In this document: positions 34,011 through 45,539 of the stretch, one piece after another
How the letters are laid out: each line of letters opens with the position of its first letter
Position numbering within the stretch: the stretch's first letter is position 1
Source: Eustoma russellianum
Lineage: Eukaryota; Streptophyta; Magnoliopsida; Gentianales; Gentianaceae
DNA length: 64,000 nt
Direction: 5' to 3'
Assembly (NCBI GenBank): GCA_036186865.1
Contig: AP025066.1
Coordinates: 13,257,360-13,321,359 of the forward strand
Notes under the pieces: model-generated
Told to the model about the DNA's origin: nothing
Seen by the model: the letters and a program-made list of their open reading frames with translations, nothing else
Databases searched by the model: none
Translations under genes and position numbers: made by a program

Positions 34011-34035
34011 CACATGCTGAAAATTTCAGCATGTG
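34011..34035. promoter_or_regulatory. CACATG palindrome P2 in A 5' LTR
   Basis: This has the same 25-nt palindrome as P1, 158 bp downstream, within a longer match (ACACATG..CATGTGT). Counterparts lie at 39312, 41391 (first base changed) and 57437. Confidence 0.8.
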
Positions 34036-34195
34036 TGTAATGTATAGTGGTTGAAATTTAGTCCATATTTGTGTCTAATTTTTATCCCACACATGATGAG
34101 AATATTGTATAATAAATGGTGATTGAATTATCTTTTGGTTTCAAGAAATAAATAAAAGCAAACTTGGCAACATTTTGAATAGAATACAAATGTTT

Positions 34196-34218
34196 CACAT
34201 GCTGAAATTTCAGCATGT
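34196..34218. promoter_or_regulatory. CACATG palindrome P3 in A 5' LTR
   Basis: ACATGCTGAAATTTCAGCATGT is a perfect 22-nt palindrome. Counterparts are at 39497, 41578 (one arm mutated) and 57621-57644, where D keeps a perfect 24-nt form. Confidence 0.8.
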
Positions 34219-34729
34219 AGAGTGTCTTCATGGCCGATTTTATCATCAAAGTTGTGAGGAAATTATCTTGCTTAATTTATGTGATGATCTTGGAAGTTAT
34301 GGTAATTATTTGATGATGATTTTGGCACATGTTTTTAGTGGAATTTTCAGATTTTCCAAGTCATCAAATGATGACAACATTCAACCAATCATGAAGTGCC
34401 AAGTAAGCAAAGGTTAAATGATCATCCAATAAGAAGGTGCCAAGTAAGCAAGATCATGTCACAATGATGCCACACATTCTCCCAAGGACTTAGAAGATAA
34501 TTTTCAAGAGGAGAAGGACTCCAAGGGGGGCGGCCAAAACAATTAAAAAGGAAGGAAGAAAAGCAAAAACAAGAACAAGAACAAGAGTTGCAAATTCAAA
34601 GATCAAAAGTGTTCTAGCCTTCTTCTTCTACACTTTCTTTCTTTCTTTCTTCTTGAAAGCCTATTGTACTTATATTCTCATTCTTGAATAGGCTTGTCAT
34701 ATATCACCACATACTCTATATCTTTGTAA

Positions 34730-34756
34730 AAGATTGATCAAGGTGTGATCAATCTT
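34730..34756. promoter_or_regulatory. 11-bp stem hairpin near the end of SIRE-type LTR
   Basis: AAGATTGATCA and TGATCAATCTT flank the 5-nt spacer AGGTG. The same hairpin occurs in the A 3' LTR (about 40031), B (about 42111) and D (about 58145). It lies just after a CTTTCTTTCTTT run, so it may belong to the RNA 3' end or packaging region (inference). Confidence 0.7.
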
Positions 34757-35624
34757 CAATCGTACAAGGTGGTGGTGTTCGTGCGAATTGTATTCATCGT
34801 ACAAGGTTTGTAAAGGGTTAGAGTTGGTGTGTAGCTCCATCAACCCTGTGGTAAGGTGTATTTGTGTTGTGTGACTAGTGTGAACCAAGGAAGGTGTTCC
34901 TTGAAGACTAGAGTAGGTTGTTTATAACCGAAACAATATAAAATTCTCGGTGTCATTTACTTTCAGCATTTATATTCTGTTTCTGCACTGTTTACTCGTT
35001 TTGTTCGCATTCGTACAAATAGTAAACGATTTTTAAAAATCCCGAAAAATTTCCAGAAACATAGCCACACGTCCTAGGGTTAATTTGGCACAAGTAAACC
35101 CTTTAGGATAAGTATAAGTCACTCAAACATCCAAAGTTCCTAGACTAGTGCAGTCTGATTTTCAGACTTGCAAAGGTTGAGACTTTGAGTGCATTTGACT
35201 AACTTTCCGAAAGTATTTTTCAAAACGGTTTCAACCTATTCAAATACAACAAATAAGGGGTCTGTGGTTAAAAATTCAGAGCAATTGGAGTTAAGAACAA
35301 ATAGGAATAAAATTTTCAAAACAGTCTACCGTTTCTGGCAGATTTGCACAATCTGACGACCAACGAAGTTTCAAGGGGTTAGAGGTGGAATTTAAATCTG
35401 AAATTTTTAGGAGACACTCATAACATCTGAGGCTAAGTTCTATCAAAATTTCAGAATTTTTGAAGACATACAACCTAGTTTTTAAAACGTTTTAAAACTG
35501 GTTCTAAAAACAGAAACTGTTTTCAGAAGTTGAGTTGGTTGGTTTTAAACAAATTTTAAAAACCACATTTTCCGCACCCACTATTCAACCCCCCCTTCTA
35601 GTGGTGCCTTGCAGATCCTACAAG

Positions 35625-35636
35625 TGGTATCAGAGC
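35625..35636 (+). other. Primer-binding site of A (initiator tRNA-Met)
   Basis: TGGTATCAGAGC lies two bases after the LTR end. It is the same primer as in L and K. Confidence 0.97.
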
Positions 35637-35678
35637 GCAGGAACAGTCACAACAAAAGGATCCAACGATCTACGTGAG

Positions 35679-37589
35679 ATGGCATCCACTAGCTATAACA
35701 CCGTGCAAGAAGGAATGTCAACCATAAGGCCTCCTCTTTTTGACGGTGAGTCTTTCATTCAATGGAAGGTAAGAATGAAACTTTTTTTATGTCAATAGAC
35801 ATTGATCTTTGGTCGATTATAGAAGATGGTCCTTTTGTTCCATCTAAGTTATCCACCGTAGACAGAGTCACTCTAGAAGTTGTTAAATCTAGACAAGAAT
35901 ATACAAGTGATGATAAAAAGAAACTTAGCATGAATGCTAGGGCTATGCAATTGCTCTTAAATGGATTAAGTAAGAGTGAGTCTAGTTATATCTCAAACTA
36001 TTCTAGTGCACAAGAAATATGGAGGATACTCGAAATGAAACACGAAGGCACGAGTCAAGTAAAAGAGTCAAAGATAAACATGGTTATGTCCACACTTGAG
36101 TCGTTTAAATTATTGCCTAATGAATCTATTGTTGATATGGATCTTCGTTTGACTAACATCTACAATTCTCTTGAGTCTCTTGGTAAAGCTTTTACCATGC
36201 AGGAAAAAGTACAGAAAGTCTTACGAAGCCTTCCATCCGAGTGGGACTCTAAAGTAATGGCAATAGAAGAAAGCAAAGAGACTAAATCGATTAAGATGGA
36301 AGAACTAATTGGATCACTTAAGGTATATGAAAAAACTTGCTTTAAGACATTCTAAGTCCATTTCTAATAATGATAGGGCTATAGCATTTAAATCAAATGA
36401 ATACATCGTAGATGATAGTGACATAGATTCCGATGATGAGGACTTAATCACCATGGCTAAAAGATTAAGAAAAATATTGAGAAAATCGATTAAACATAAG
36501 TCTACCTCATTTAAGGATCATAAAAATAAAAATAAGGAAATAAAGTGCTATGAATGCGGCAAACTTGGACATCTATCATATGAATGCCCTAATAAAGAAA
36601 AACAAACAAACAAATACCCTGACAAGGATCGGAACAAGAATAGACTCGTCTCAGAACCTAAACAAAGGAGAAGAGCCTTCAAAGCCTCCACTTGGAGTGA
36701 CACATCCGACTCTGAGACTGATGATACAGAAGAACACAAGGCACAAGTATGCTTTACATCTAAAGCATCAAATGAGGTATCTTCCGACTCTGATTCTGAT
36801 TCTGAATGTTCTTGTGATGATTTATTTAGTCAATATTTAGAATTGCATAAGTTCTCAAAGACTCTTGCAAAAGAAAAGAAGCGATTAATTGAAGACAAGA
36901 AATTGTTAGAATCTTCTAAAAAAGATCTTGTGTCTCAATTAAACGATTCAAAAGAAGAGTCGTCATACATTATAAATTCATTAAAGTCTGAGATTTCATC
37001 ATTGACATCCGAGAACACTGAATTGAAATTCGAGATTTCAAACTTGAAATCAAAGAATGCGGATGTAGAGAAAAAGGTGAAACAATTTGACACGAGAACA
37101 AACATGCTAGATCACATCATTTCTTCTCAAAAGCATGATAGTGACAAAACCAGACTAGGATACGTTGAGAAAAGTAAGCCACAAAATAAACCAACCAAAT
37201 TTATCCCATCTAAGAAAATAGATGCATCAAAGACATATGTGGCATCTAAGAAGACGCATAGGCCTTTTCTTATGACATCTCAACGTGCTTCTTCTTCACA
37301 TCATGCAAAATATAATTATGTGCCATATAGATATGAGAAGAAACAAGTGATGCATACGCGACACTCATATCACAAAAATGCATCTAGATCACGTCCCGTG
37401 CATGCAAACCGAAATGCTTATCAAAAACAGAAACCATACTACATGCATGATGGGATTCTTGGCCAAAGGCCAAACGCATTTGTCCCTAACATATATTATG
37501 TTGCGTTCTCATCACCTTTCTCACCTTTTGGAAGACCTAGAAAGGTCATCCAAATTTGGGTACCAAAAGGGACATTTTCAAAGGGTTGA
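35679..37589 (+). pseudogene. gag: A gag (SIRE type) with zinc knuckle and coiled coil, two frameshifts
   Basis: The start is the ATG of MASTSYNTVQEGMS. The capsid region reads RPPLFDGESFIQWKVRM, then after a frameshift in the T-run near 35782-35788 DLWSIIEDGPFVPS and SKINMVMSTLESFKLLPNES. A second indel lies in the A-run near 36330. The third frame holds CYECGKLGHLSYEC (zinc knuckle, from 36546), a serine/aspartate-rich acidic part, and a coiled coil (about 36830-37100, EKKRLIEDKKLLESSKKDL). It ends IWVPKGTFSKG. In SIRE elements the IWVPK word leads into protease/integrase, but here a stop follows at once. The two indels compensate, so it returns to the starting frame. Confidence 0.92.
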
Positions 37590-37854
37590 ATAAATAACCC
37601 TTACGAACGCATGTTATATGAAATGCATGAATTTTTTTTTCTTCATCTTTACAGGCATCTTTTGATTTACTTTTCAAAATAAAGGGGGAGAGATAGCATG
37701 ATTTAAGGGGGAGAGAGATACTAATTGCATAAATTAAGGGGGAGCGACTCGGAATTTAAAATTCAAGTTTTGATTTTATGCATGATTGAAGGGGGAGCGA
37801 TAGGATTTAAATCATGAGTATAGGTTATTTTGAAAATCATCAAAAGGGGGAGAT
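37590..37854 (+). other. Repeated AAGGGGGAG purine tracts of A
   Basis: Six AGGGGGAG-type runs lie between 37680 and 37854, the last (AAAAGGGGGAGAT) touching the 3' LTR. Clustered GGGGGAG tracts are typical of SIRE elements. The final one is the plus-strand primer. Confidence 0.9.
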
Positions 37855-40800
37855 TGTAGAGAAAAAAGGGGGTTTGAGTGATTTTCAAATACATGATCTA
37901 AATGTGCACAAAAATGAGCATGACAAAAACGTGTGCATGATACAAACGTATGCATGGTATATTGCTTATTACTTGCCTTATTTAGCTCATATATAATGTT
38001 GCCGTACTGATGAGCCATGAAGCATTAAAGCTTACATCATATGGCAAACATTTGTTGTGTTTATACTATTTTCAGGTGCCACCATTAATGAACTAAACTA
38101 GTTCATTAAGTGAAGTATTTAGTTAATTAAACTAAATAGTTCATTAAAGGAAGCTACATTTGGAAAAGGCACAAAGGCAACAAGGCTAAGGAAGGAAAGT
38201 CTTCTCCTCCTCCCTTAATTCATTATACATGCATATACACATATAAATACATATATTTTCAGATTTTTGAAAAAGGCACATACACATGTATTCCAATGTA
38301 CTACCGACATGTTATATATTTTACGTACATACGTTAACGTCACACCACCATACTTAACTCATATTTATGAGTATATTCAGGTCTTATATCATATGATATA
38401 AGTCATGGTGATGACAAATTAAATACGACACGTTAAAAGGTTCTAAACCAAAAATTGTCGTATCGGACGAATACCGAAACTTCGCCAACGTGTCACGTAC
38501 TTGACATAAATAGATGGCCAGCCCCTATACTTTAAAAATGTTCAAAAATTTCGTGCCTAGGGTGATATTTTCAGCCAAAAATTCTTTCCATGTTGGCACA
38601 CACAAATTACCCCACATTAAGGCCAAAATATGAAGATTCCAATTTTTAGTTTTGTCACATGTTAATGGCGCCACTTTAGACCAGCCAAGTACTGAGATTT
38701 AAAGTATATATTATATATATTATGTGCAACATAATATATATATAGCATGTGCACAAAGTTGGAATTTAATTAGAGAAAAATCGGTTAATCGATAAATATC
38801 GAAAATTCGGTTGTCTACATACACATTGCATGGAACATTTTTGGCACATCATACGACACGTATCTAGACACTTTTTACATATGTCATACATCTTGAAGTG
38901 TTCTAGAAAATTAAATTAAGGGGTGATTGGAATATAACATGTGTCTATTAAAATGTGCACTATTTTACAAAGTTAGCAAAAATAAATAAATTTCAGCACA
39001 TGCATATACATTATCCACGCCACCTACAGCTGAGATGGAGCATATGTGGAGCCTTGTTGGTATATTGATTGGTCAAGAATCAATCATACAATGTTGGTGA
39101 TTTAAAGAAAGAAGCTACAAAAGGTAATGTTTCAAATTTTATCTCATTTGAAACACATGCTGAAAATTTCAGCATGTGCACAAAGAGTGGCCGACTTTTC
39201 ACACTAAGAAATGCCATATTTTACTATCGTGAATCATGAGGATTAATTGAGGATGTTATGGTAACGTTTTGAATTAATTATGAAATTAAAATGGTGATAT
39301 TTTTAATATCACACATGCTGAAAATTTCAGCATGTGTGTAATGTATAGTGGTTGAAACTTAGTCCACATTTGTGTCTAATTTTTGTTGCAGACATGATGA
39401 GAATATTGTATACTAAATTGTGATTGAATTATCTTTTGATTTCAATAAATAAATCAAAGCAAACTTGACAACATTTTGAATAGAATACAAATGTTTCACA
39501 TGCTGAAATTTCAGCATGTAAAGTGTCTTCATGGCCGATTTTATCATCAAAGTTGTGAGGAAATTATCTTGCTTAATTTATGTGATGATCTTGGAAGTTA
39601 TGGTAATTATTCTATGATGATTTTGGCACATGTTTTTAGTGGAATTTTCAGATTTTCCAAGTCATCAAATGATGACAACATTCAACCAATCATGATGTGC
39701 CAAGTAAGCAAAGGTTAAATGATCATCCAATAAGAAGGTGCCAAGTAAGCAATATCATGTCACAATGATGCCACACATTCTCCCAAAGACTTAGAAGATA
39801 ATTTTCAAGAGGAGAAGGACTCCAAGGGGGGCGGCCAAAACAATTAAAAAGGAAGGAAGAAAAGCAAAAACAAGAACAAGAACAAGAGTTGCAAATTCAA
39901 AGATCAAAAGTGTTCTAGCCTTCTTCTTGTACACTTTCTTTCTTTCTTTCTTTTTGAAAGCCTATTGTACTTATATTCTCATTCTTGAATAGACTTGTCA
40001 TATATCACCACATACTCTATATCTTTGTAAAAGATTGATCAAGGTGTGATCAATCTTCAATCGTACTAGGTGGTGGTGTTCGTGCAAATTGTATTCATCG
40101 TACAAGGTTTGTAAAGGGTTGGAGTTGGTGTGTAACTCCATCAACCCTGTGGTAAGGTGTATTTGTATTGTGTGACTAGTGTGAACCAAGGAAGGTGTTC
40201 CTTGAAGACTGGAGTAGGTTGTTTATAACCGAAACAGTATAAAATTCTCGGTGTCATTTACTTTATGCATTTATATTCTGTTTCTGCACTGTTTACTCGT
40301 TTTGTTCGCATTCGTACAAATAGTAAACGATTTTCAAAAATTCCGAAAATTTCCAGAAACATAGCCACACGTCCTAGGGTTAATTTGGCACAAGTTTCAA
40401 CCCTTTAGGATAAGTATAATTCACTCAAACATCCAAAGTTCTGAGACTAGTGCAGTCAATTTTTCAGACTTGCAAAGGTTGAGACTTTGAGTGTATTTGA
40501 CTAACTTTCCGAAAGTATTTTTCAAAACTGTTTCAACCTATTCAAATACAACACATAAGGGGTCTGTGGTTAAAAATTCAGAGCAATTGGAGTTAAGAAC
40601 AAATAGGAATAAAATTTTCAAAACAGTCTACCGTTTCTGGCAGATTTGCGCTATCTGACCACCAACGAATTTTCAAGGGGTTAGAGGTGGAATTTAAATC
40701 TAAAATTTTTAGGAGATACTCATAACATCTGAGGCTAAGTTCTCTCAAAATTTCAGAATTTGTGAAGACCTACAAACTAGTTTTAAAAACATTTTAAAAC

Positions 40801-40923
40801 TGGTTCTGAAAACATAAACTGTTTTCAGAAGTTGAGTTGGTTGGTTTTAAACAAATTTTAAAAACCACATTTTCCGTACCCACTATTCAACCCCCCTTCT
40901 AGTGGTGCCTTGCAGATCCTGCA
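37855..40923 (+). repeat. A 3' LTR (3069 bp)
   Basis: It is colinear with 32559-35622 and ends GCAGATCCTGCA, where the 5' copy has CCTACA. It is followed by the GGCAT duplication (40924-40928). The three palindromes are at 39154-39178, 39312-39336 and 39497-39519. Confidence 0.96.
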
Positions 40924-40928
40924 GGCAT

Positions 40929-42995
40929 GGCATATAACATTTATCTAGACACTTTTTACATACTTTATACATTCTAAAGTATTCTAGAAAAATCAATTAA
41001 GGGCTGATTGGAATATACCATGTGTGTATAATTATATGTGCACTATTTACAATGTTTGCAAAAATAAAATTCAGCACATGTACAACTATCATACACGCCT
41101 ATCTCAGCCTTATTGGAGCATATGTGGAGATTTGTTGGTATCTTGATTTGCCAGGAATGAAGCTTGCAATGTTGGTGACATAAGGAAAGGAACTACAAAA
41201 GGTAACATTTCAAACTTTGTCACATTTGTGACACATGCTGAAAATTCAGCATGTGTTGTCTTAGGCTGGCGGATTTTATCACTTAATGAGCCATATTTTG
41301 CTATCTTGAATTATGTGGGTTAATTGAGAGATAGTATGGAAGTGTTTTGAATATATTATGGAATAAATAAAGTGATATCTTTGAATATCATACATGCTGA
41401 AAATTTCAGCATGTGTGGGAATGCATGTTGGCCGAATTCATGGCCCTATTGGTGATTAATTTTTATTCCAGAATTGATAATAATGTTATGTACTAAATGA
41501 TGATTGATTTCTTCTTTATTTTCAAGGAATAAATCAAATACAAACTTGGCAATATTTTGAATAAAATGCAAATGTTACACATGGTGAAATTTCAGCATGT
41601 GGAGGAAGTTAATGGCCGAATTCATCATGGCAAGTTGGAGAAATTTGTCTTGATAATTATGTGGGATGATTATATGCTTTATGGAAATAATTTTATGGCT
41701 AATTGGCACATGCTTTTTAAGGTTTATTTTCAAATTTGTCTAGTCATCAAATGATGACAACTTCCATCCAATGAATGAGTGCCAAGTAAGCTGCTTAATG
41801 ATCATCCAATGAGGAGTTGCCAAGTAAGCAAGGACATGTCACAATGATGCAATACACTCTTCAAAGGACTTAGAAAATAATTTTCAAGAGGAAGAAAAGG
41901 CTAGAGGGGGGCGGCCATATGGTGATAAAAAGGAAAGAAGAGAGCAAACAAAATACAAGAACAAATCTTGCAAATTGAAGATCAAAAACGTTGCATCCTC
42001 TCTTCTTCTACACCTTCTTTCTTTATTCTCTCTAAAAGCCTATTGTACTCATATTCATACATTTTAATATGCTTCATATAGACCATCACATACTCTCTTT
42101 ATTGTTGTAAAAGATTGATCAAGGTGTGATCAATCTTGCACTTGTAAGGTGGTGGTGTTCGTGATCGTTGTATTCACATACAAGGTTTGTAAAGGGTTGA
42201 AGTTGGTGTTTAACTCCATCAACCCTGTGGTAAGGTGTTATTTGTGTTTTGTGATTAGTGCTAACCGAGGAAGGTGTCCACGAAGACTGGAGTAGGTTGT
42301 TTTAACTGAACCAGTATAAAATTCCTGGTGTTATTTACTTTCAGCCCTTATTTTCAGTTTCAGCACTGTGCATTGTTTTTAATCACGTTCGTAAAAATAG
42401 TAAAAGAATTTTAAAAATCACGAACATTTCCAGAATGATAGCCACACGTCTTAAGGTTAATTTGGCGAAAGTTTCAACCCTTTTGGACAAGGAGTCATCC
42501 AAACGTCTAAAGATCTGAGACTAGTGCAGTCTAATTTTCAGGCTTGCAAAGGTTGAGACTTTGAACGTATTTGACTAACTTCCCAAAAGGATTTTTCAAA
42601 AATGTTTCAACTCAATTAAATACAACTAATAAGGGGTTAGTCATTAAATTTTTAGAGCATTTGGAGTTACGGATAAATAGGAATTAATTTTTCAAATCAG
42701 ACTACCATTTCTGGTAGATTTGCACAATCTAACCACCAGCGATTTTTCAAGGGGTTAAAGGTTGAATTTCAATCTGAAATTTTTAGGAGATACTCAAAAC
42801 ATCTGAGACTAAGTTCTCTCAAAATTTCAGAATTTTTAAAGACCTGAAACCTAGTTTTCAAAACGTTTCAAAATTGGTCCTGAAAACAGAAACTGTTTTC
42901 AGAAGTTGGTTTTTTTGTTTAAAACAATTTTAAAAACCACATTTTCCGCACCCACTATTCAACCCCCCTTCTAGTGGTGCCTTGCAGATCCTACA
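40929..42995 (+). repeat. B solo LTR, right part
   Basis: The LTR of B resumes after A and is colinear with the last two thirds of the A LTR, including palindromes near 41232, 41391 and 41578. It is more diverged from A than the two A LTRs are from each other, as expected for the older host element. Confidence 0.93.
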
Positions 42996-43451
42996 ATTTG
43001 AGCTATACTTTACTGTATTACCCACTTCCCCAGTCCCCTTGCATGATCCACTTGACGGATCTAGGCGGAAATACTTGATGAGCGATTTGTTTTCGCTCAC
43101 CCCTTTATTTTGCCATGCAGAGCCATAGGATCCCGAGCCTGAGGTCATAGAGGATGAGCCTCGAGACTAGGTGCGGAGAGCTGATTAGTAGCCAGCAGTG
43201 GCATTTTTTGTATTTTGTATATTCAGCTCGATATTATGATATTTTATACTCATGATGTATTGATGACACTTATTCAGATGTATTAGGATGTACTTATGAC
43301 GATGCTTATTTCTGCTTATATTACTTTGCTTCCGCTCAACGATACATGTTATGATATTATGTGCATGAATGGTATCGACGACTTGTACTTCTTGTACCAG
43401 AGTATAGCAGGTACACTGTGCCGAGACCCTAGTCCCGGACGGGGCGCTACA
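42996..43451 (+). repeat. H solo LTR, right part
   Basis: This starts with the ATTTG duplication of B and ends CCCGGACGGGGCGCTACA. The GTACACTGTGCCGAGACCCT segment before the end resembles the LTR ends of K and E. No gene. Confidence 0.85.
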
Positions 43452-43829
43452 AATGACGTCTATGTTATATATGGGAATATCTCGCATGTAGGAGGCTATA
43501 TTTTTCATCTTCTCAAATGATTCAGGTATTGCGGGCCTGACACGGAAGAACATTTACCTCTTTGGTTTATGATGCATTATTGTTGGCTGCTAAAGACTCC
43601 TTTATGACTACTTAAATTTTTTTCTAATGGACATGTGATTTGATATATGGGATATAAATAGGTTATGAGATGATGTTTTAGGCATTTATGTTGAGGTCGG
43701 TTTATTACTATGTATTAACGGTTTGAGTTTATGTGCATTTGTGGCATGATGTGATGGCTTTGTACTCTTGGCTTTATGAAAAAATAATCATAGTCGGTCA
43801 TGCCCTTGACTCAGGTCATGGATTGCTAC
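43452..43829 (+). mobile_element. Right end of outer LTR I
   Basis: After the AATGA duplication of H, non-coding DNA runs to GGATTGCTACA at 43829. A TATA-like GATATAAATAG occurs near 43651. The terminus is followed by a degenerate primer site, which identifies it as the 3' end of a 5' LTR of an older gypsy element on the plus strand. Confidence 0.65.
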
Positions 43830-43832
43830 AAA

Positions 43833-43844
43833 TGCGGTATCAGA
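43833..43844 (+). other. Degenerate primer-binding site of I
   Basis: GCGGTATCAGAG, three bases after GCTACA, differs by one base from the usual start (TGGTATCAGAG). It supports a tRNA-Met-primed gypsy element whose body was then lost or displaced. G begins 30 bp further on. Confidence 0.65.
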
Positions 43845-43873
43845 GATTAGCATGATTGTTGGGCATAATTTTT

Positions 43874-44962
43874 TGTTGGGAATAATTCACTTCAGATTGA
43901 CATCTGACAATTTGCTCTTGGAATAAAGCAATGGTCAACCTACGGAGCTCAGGATAGGCTGGAAAGATCTGTTAAGTCAAGACAGTTCAGATACCGCAAA
44001 TGAGTTAGCGTTCTGAATAGTCAGCCGACCTGCTGACCTGAACTGAACAACACTTCAAAACAGTGATTCTGTGCTATCAGCCCTCCAGCTGAGGCTGAAC
44101 TAAAGTCAGACTGATCAAACTGATCAGATCAGTCCAGTCAGCGCAATTGTATTTGCGTTCTGGGCTGATCGCCGATCTGCCGACTCGGCACTTCAGCACA
44201 ACTACAAAAGTTGAGCTTTCAGCCGCTTCAGCCGAGTAGAGCTAAGCACGGCAGAGATGCAGAACAACAAATGTCCTCAGACAAACTGCAGAGCTCAGCA
44301 CAAAGCAGAGCTTAGCAAGACAATGCTTCCGACCAACGAATGTTCTAAGCACAATAGCTGAGCTCAGCACAAAGCAGAACTCAGCTTGGTAATAACCTCA
44401 ACAGCTCAGCTGAGCAGAGATCTAATGTGAGTCCAGGACTCTGTCCTTAAGACGTATGGCTCTGGTATACTGTGCCCAACCGGATGTAACAATCGTCTCC
44501 CTGGATACAACGGAAGTCAGTTTAGACGAGCGGCGCTGCAACCTGTATGATGCCATGAACTTCTCGGTCTTGATCCAAAATGTAGAAAGAGAATAGAGGA
44601 GAAGAGCACATGTATGCAGAGGATGAGAGGAGAATATTGGATTCTGAGTGAGCGTGACCAGAGAGGTCATCTTAGCTACTATTTATAGTGAAAAATTTGA
44701 TTAGGGTGGTTAATTGACAGTTTAACCACAGCCGTCAAATCAGATTGCCTCTGTTAGATCAGATAACTGATAACCGCTTTTCAAATTTGAATAACCGATT
44801 TTTAAAAATAAATTACGGTTACGTAACTGATTTTCAAAATTCGACTTACGGTCAAGTAACCGATTCTCAAATTTGTATATCGGTTAAGAAACCGACTTTC
44901 AAATTATTTTATTCCTACTTTGAGCATTAACTTCTCATTCACCCATTTCAATTTCTCCAGCA
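43874..44962 (-). repeat. G left LTR (3' LTR in element orientation)
   Basis: On the plus strand it runs from TGTTGGGAATAATTC to TTTCTCCAGCA. It has repeats of GAGCTCAGCACAAAGCAGA (44280-44390) and about 30-bp repeats of AACCGATTTTCAAA-like sequence (44770-44910). The minus-strand TATA word CTATAAATAG is near 44680. Confidence 0.94.
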
Positions 44963-44980
44963 ATCCCCCACATGAATGGG
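44963..44980 (-). other. Polypurine tract of G
   Basis: Read on the minus strand, CATTCATGTGGGGGAT touches the LTR start TGCTGGAG. It is G-rich and in the right place for plus-strand priming. Confidence 0.75.
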
Positions 44981-45539
44981 AATTAATGCAAGTGTTTAGG
45001 CAGACTCTACCCAGAAGTCAGACAAGAAAATGTTGCATCAGAAGAGGTAGCTTCTGTCTTTGAACCTTTCTTAGTGATATACTATCGGATCCACTCGGCT
45101 AAATAGTGAACTTAATGTCTCGAACTAACCGGCCTTTAGTGTGAACCTAGACAATAGTACTCTCACAACATTTCCTTTAACACCTTTTTTTGGTTCTCCT
45201 GGTTGTGTTTGTTTTGACCATGAACCGCCTGGTTTCAGAAAGTGTGTTAGAGAACTTTGGCCTTACAAAATTCTCATAGAAGCGGCCACACTTCACACTT
45301 ACATAGGTGTTTCCTATCAAGAGTATTCTGCCATAACCCACTTGACATATCAAGATATAGGAACCATTAAAAGCCTCAGCTTACCCTCATTTCTCTGCAG
45401 ACAGCACTTTTATTTAACAGAATGGGTAAGTGCTCACTGAACTCCATAACTTAGTTGTCCCATTGAACCAAGATTCTAAGATCTCCAGTCAACAAGGTTG
45501 GGTTACCGTTATAAAGATTCATGCATGATAGGTTTTAGT

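Larger units (their letters stand above)
32559..35622 (+). repeat. A 5' LTR (3064 bp)
   Basis: It starts TGTAGAGAAAAAGG and ends GCAGATCCTACA. It contains the promoter-like part near 33190, three CACATG palindromes (33853, 34011, 34196), a hairpin at 34730-34756 and a long U5-like tail. No conserved frame is present. Confidence 0.96.
32559..40923 (+). mobile_element. A: SIRE-type Ty1/copia element reduced to gag (TR-GAG-like)
   Basis: LTRs of 3064 bp (32559-35622) and 3069 bp (37855-40923) flank only 2232 bp of internal DNA. The element has GGCAT duplications (32554-32558, 40924-40928), a tRNA-Met primer site, a gag with zinc knuckle and coiled coil, then repeated AAGGGGGAG purine tracts. 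Protease, integrase, RT and RNase H are absent. Long LTRs, GGGGGAG tracts and this gag layout are SIRE traits. It would depend on a full-length relative for movement. Confidence 0.96.
31578..42995 (+). mobile_element. B: solo SIRE-type LTR (about 3.05 kb), split by A
   Basis: Its sequence matches the LTRs of A and D. It starts CGTAGAG (TG mutated to CG) and ends GCAGATCCTACA, with ATTTG on both sides (31573-31577, 42996-43000). No internal region follows, so it is a solo LTR. A inserted at GGCAT (32554-32558). Taking out A and one duplication leaves about 3048 bp, the length of the A LTR. Confidence 0.94.
27447..43451 (+). mobile_element. H: 4.6-kb solo LTR of a gypsy element, split by B and A
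   Basis: It starts TGTTACGACCCG (27447), ends CGGGGCGCTACA (43451) and is flanked by AATGA (27442-27446, 43452-43456). No primer site, gag or pol follows or precedes, so this is a solo LTR left by recombination between two LTRs. After removing B with its duplication, its length is about 4.58 kb. Ends resemble those of K, F and E, suggesting a Tekay-like source. Confidence 0.88.
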
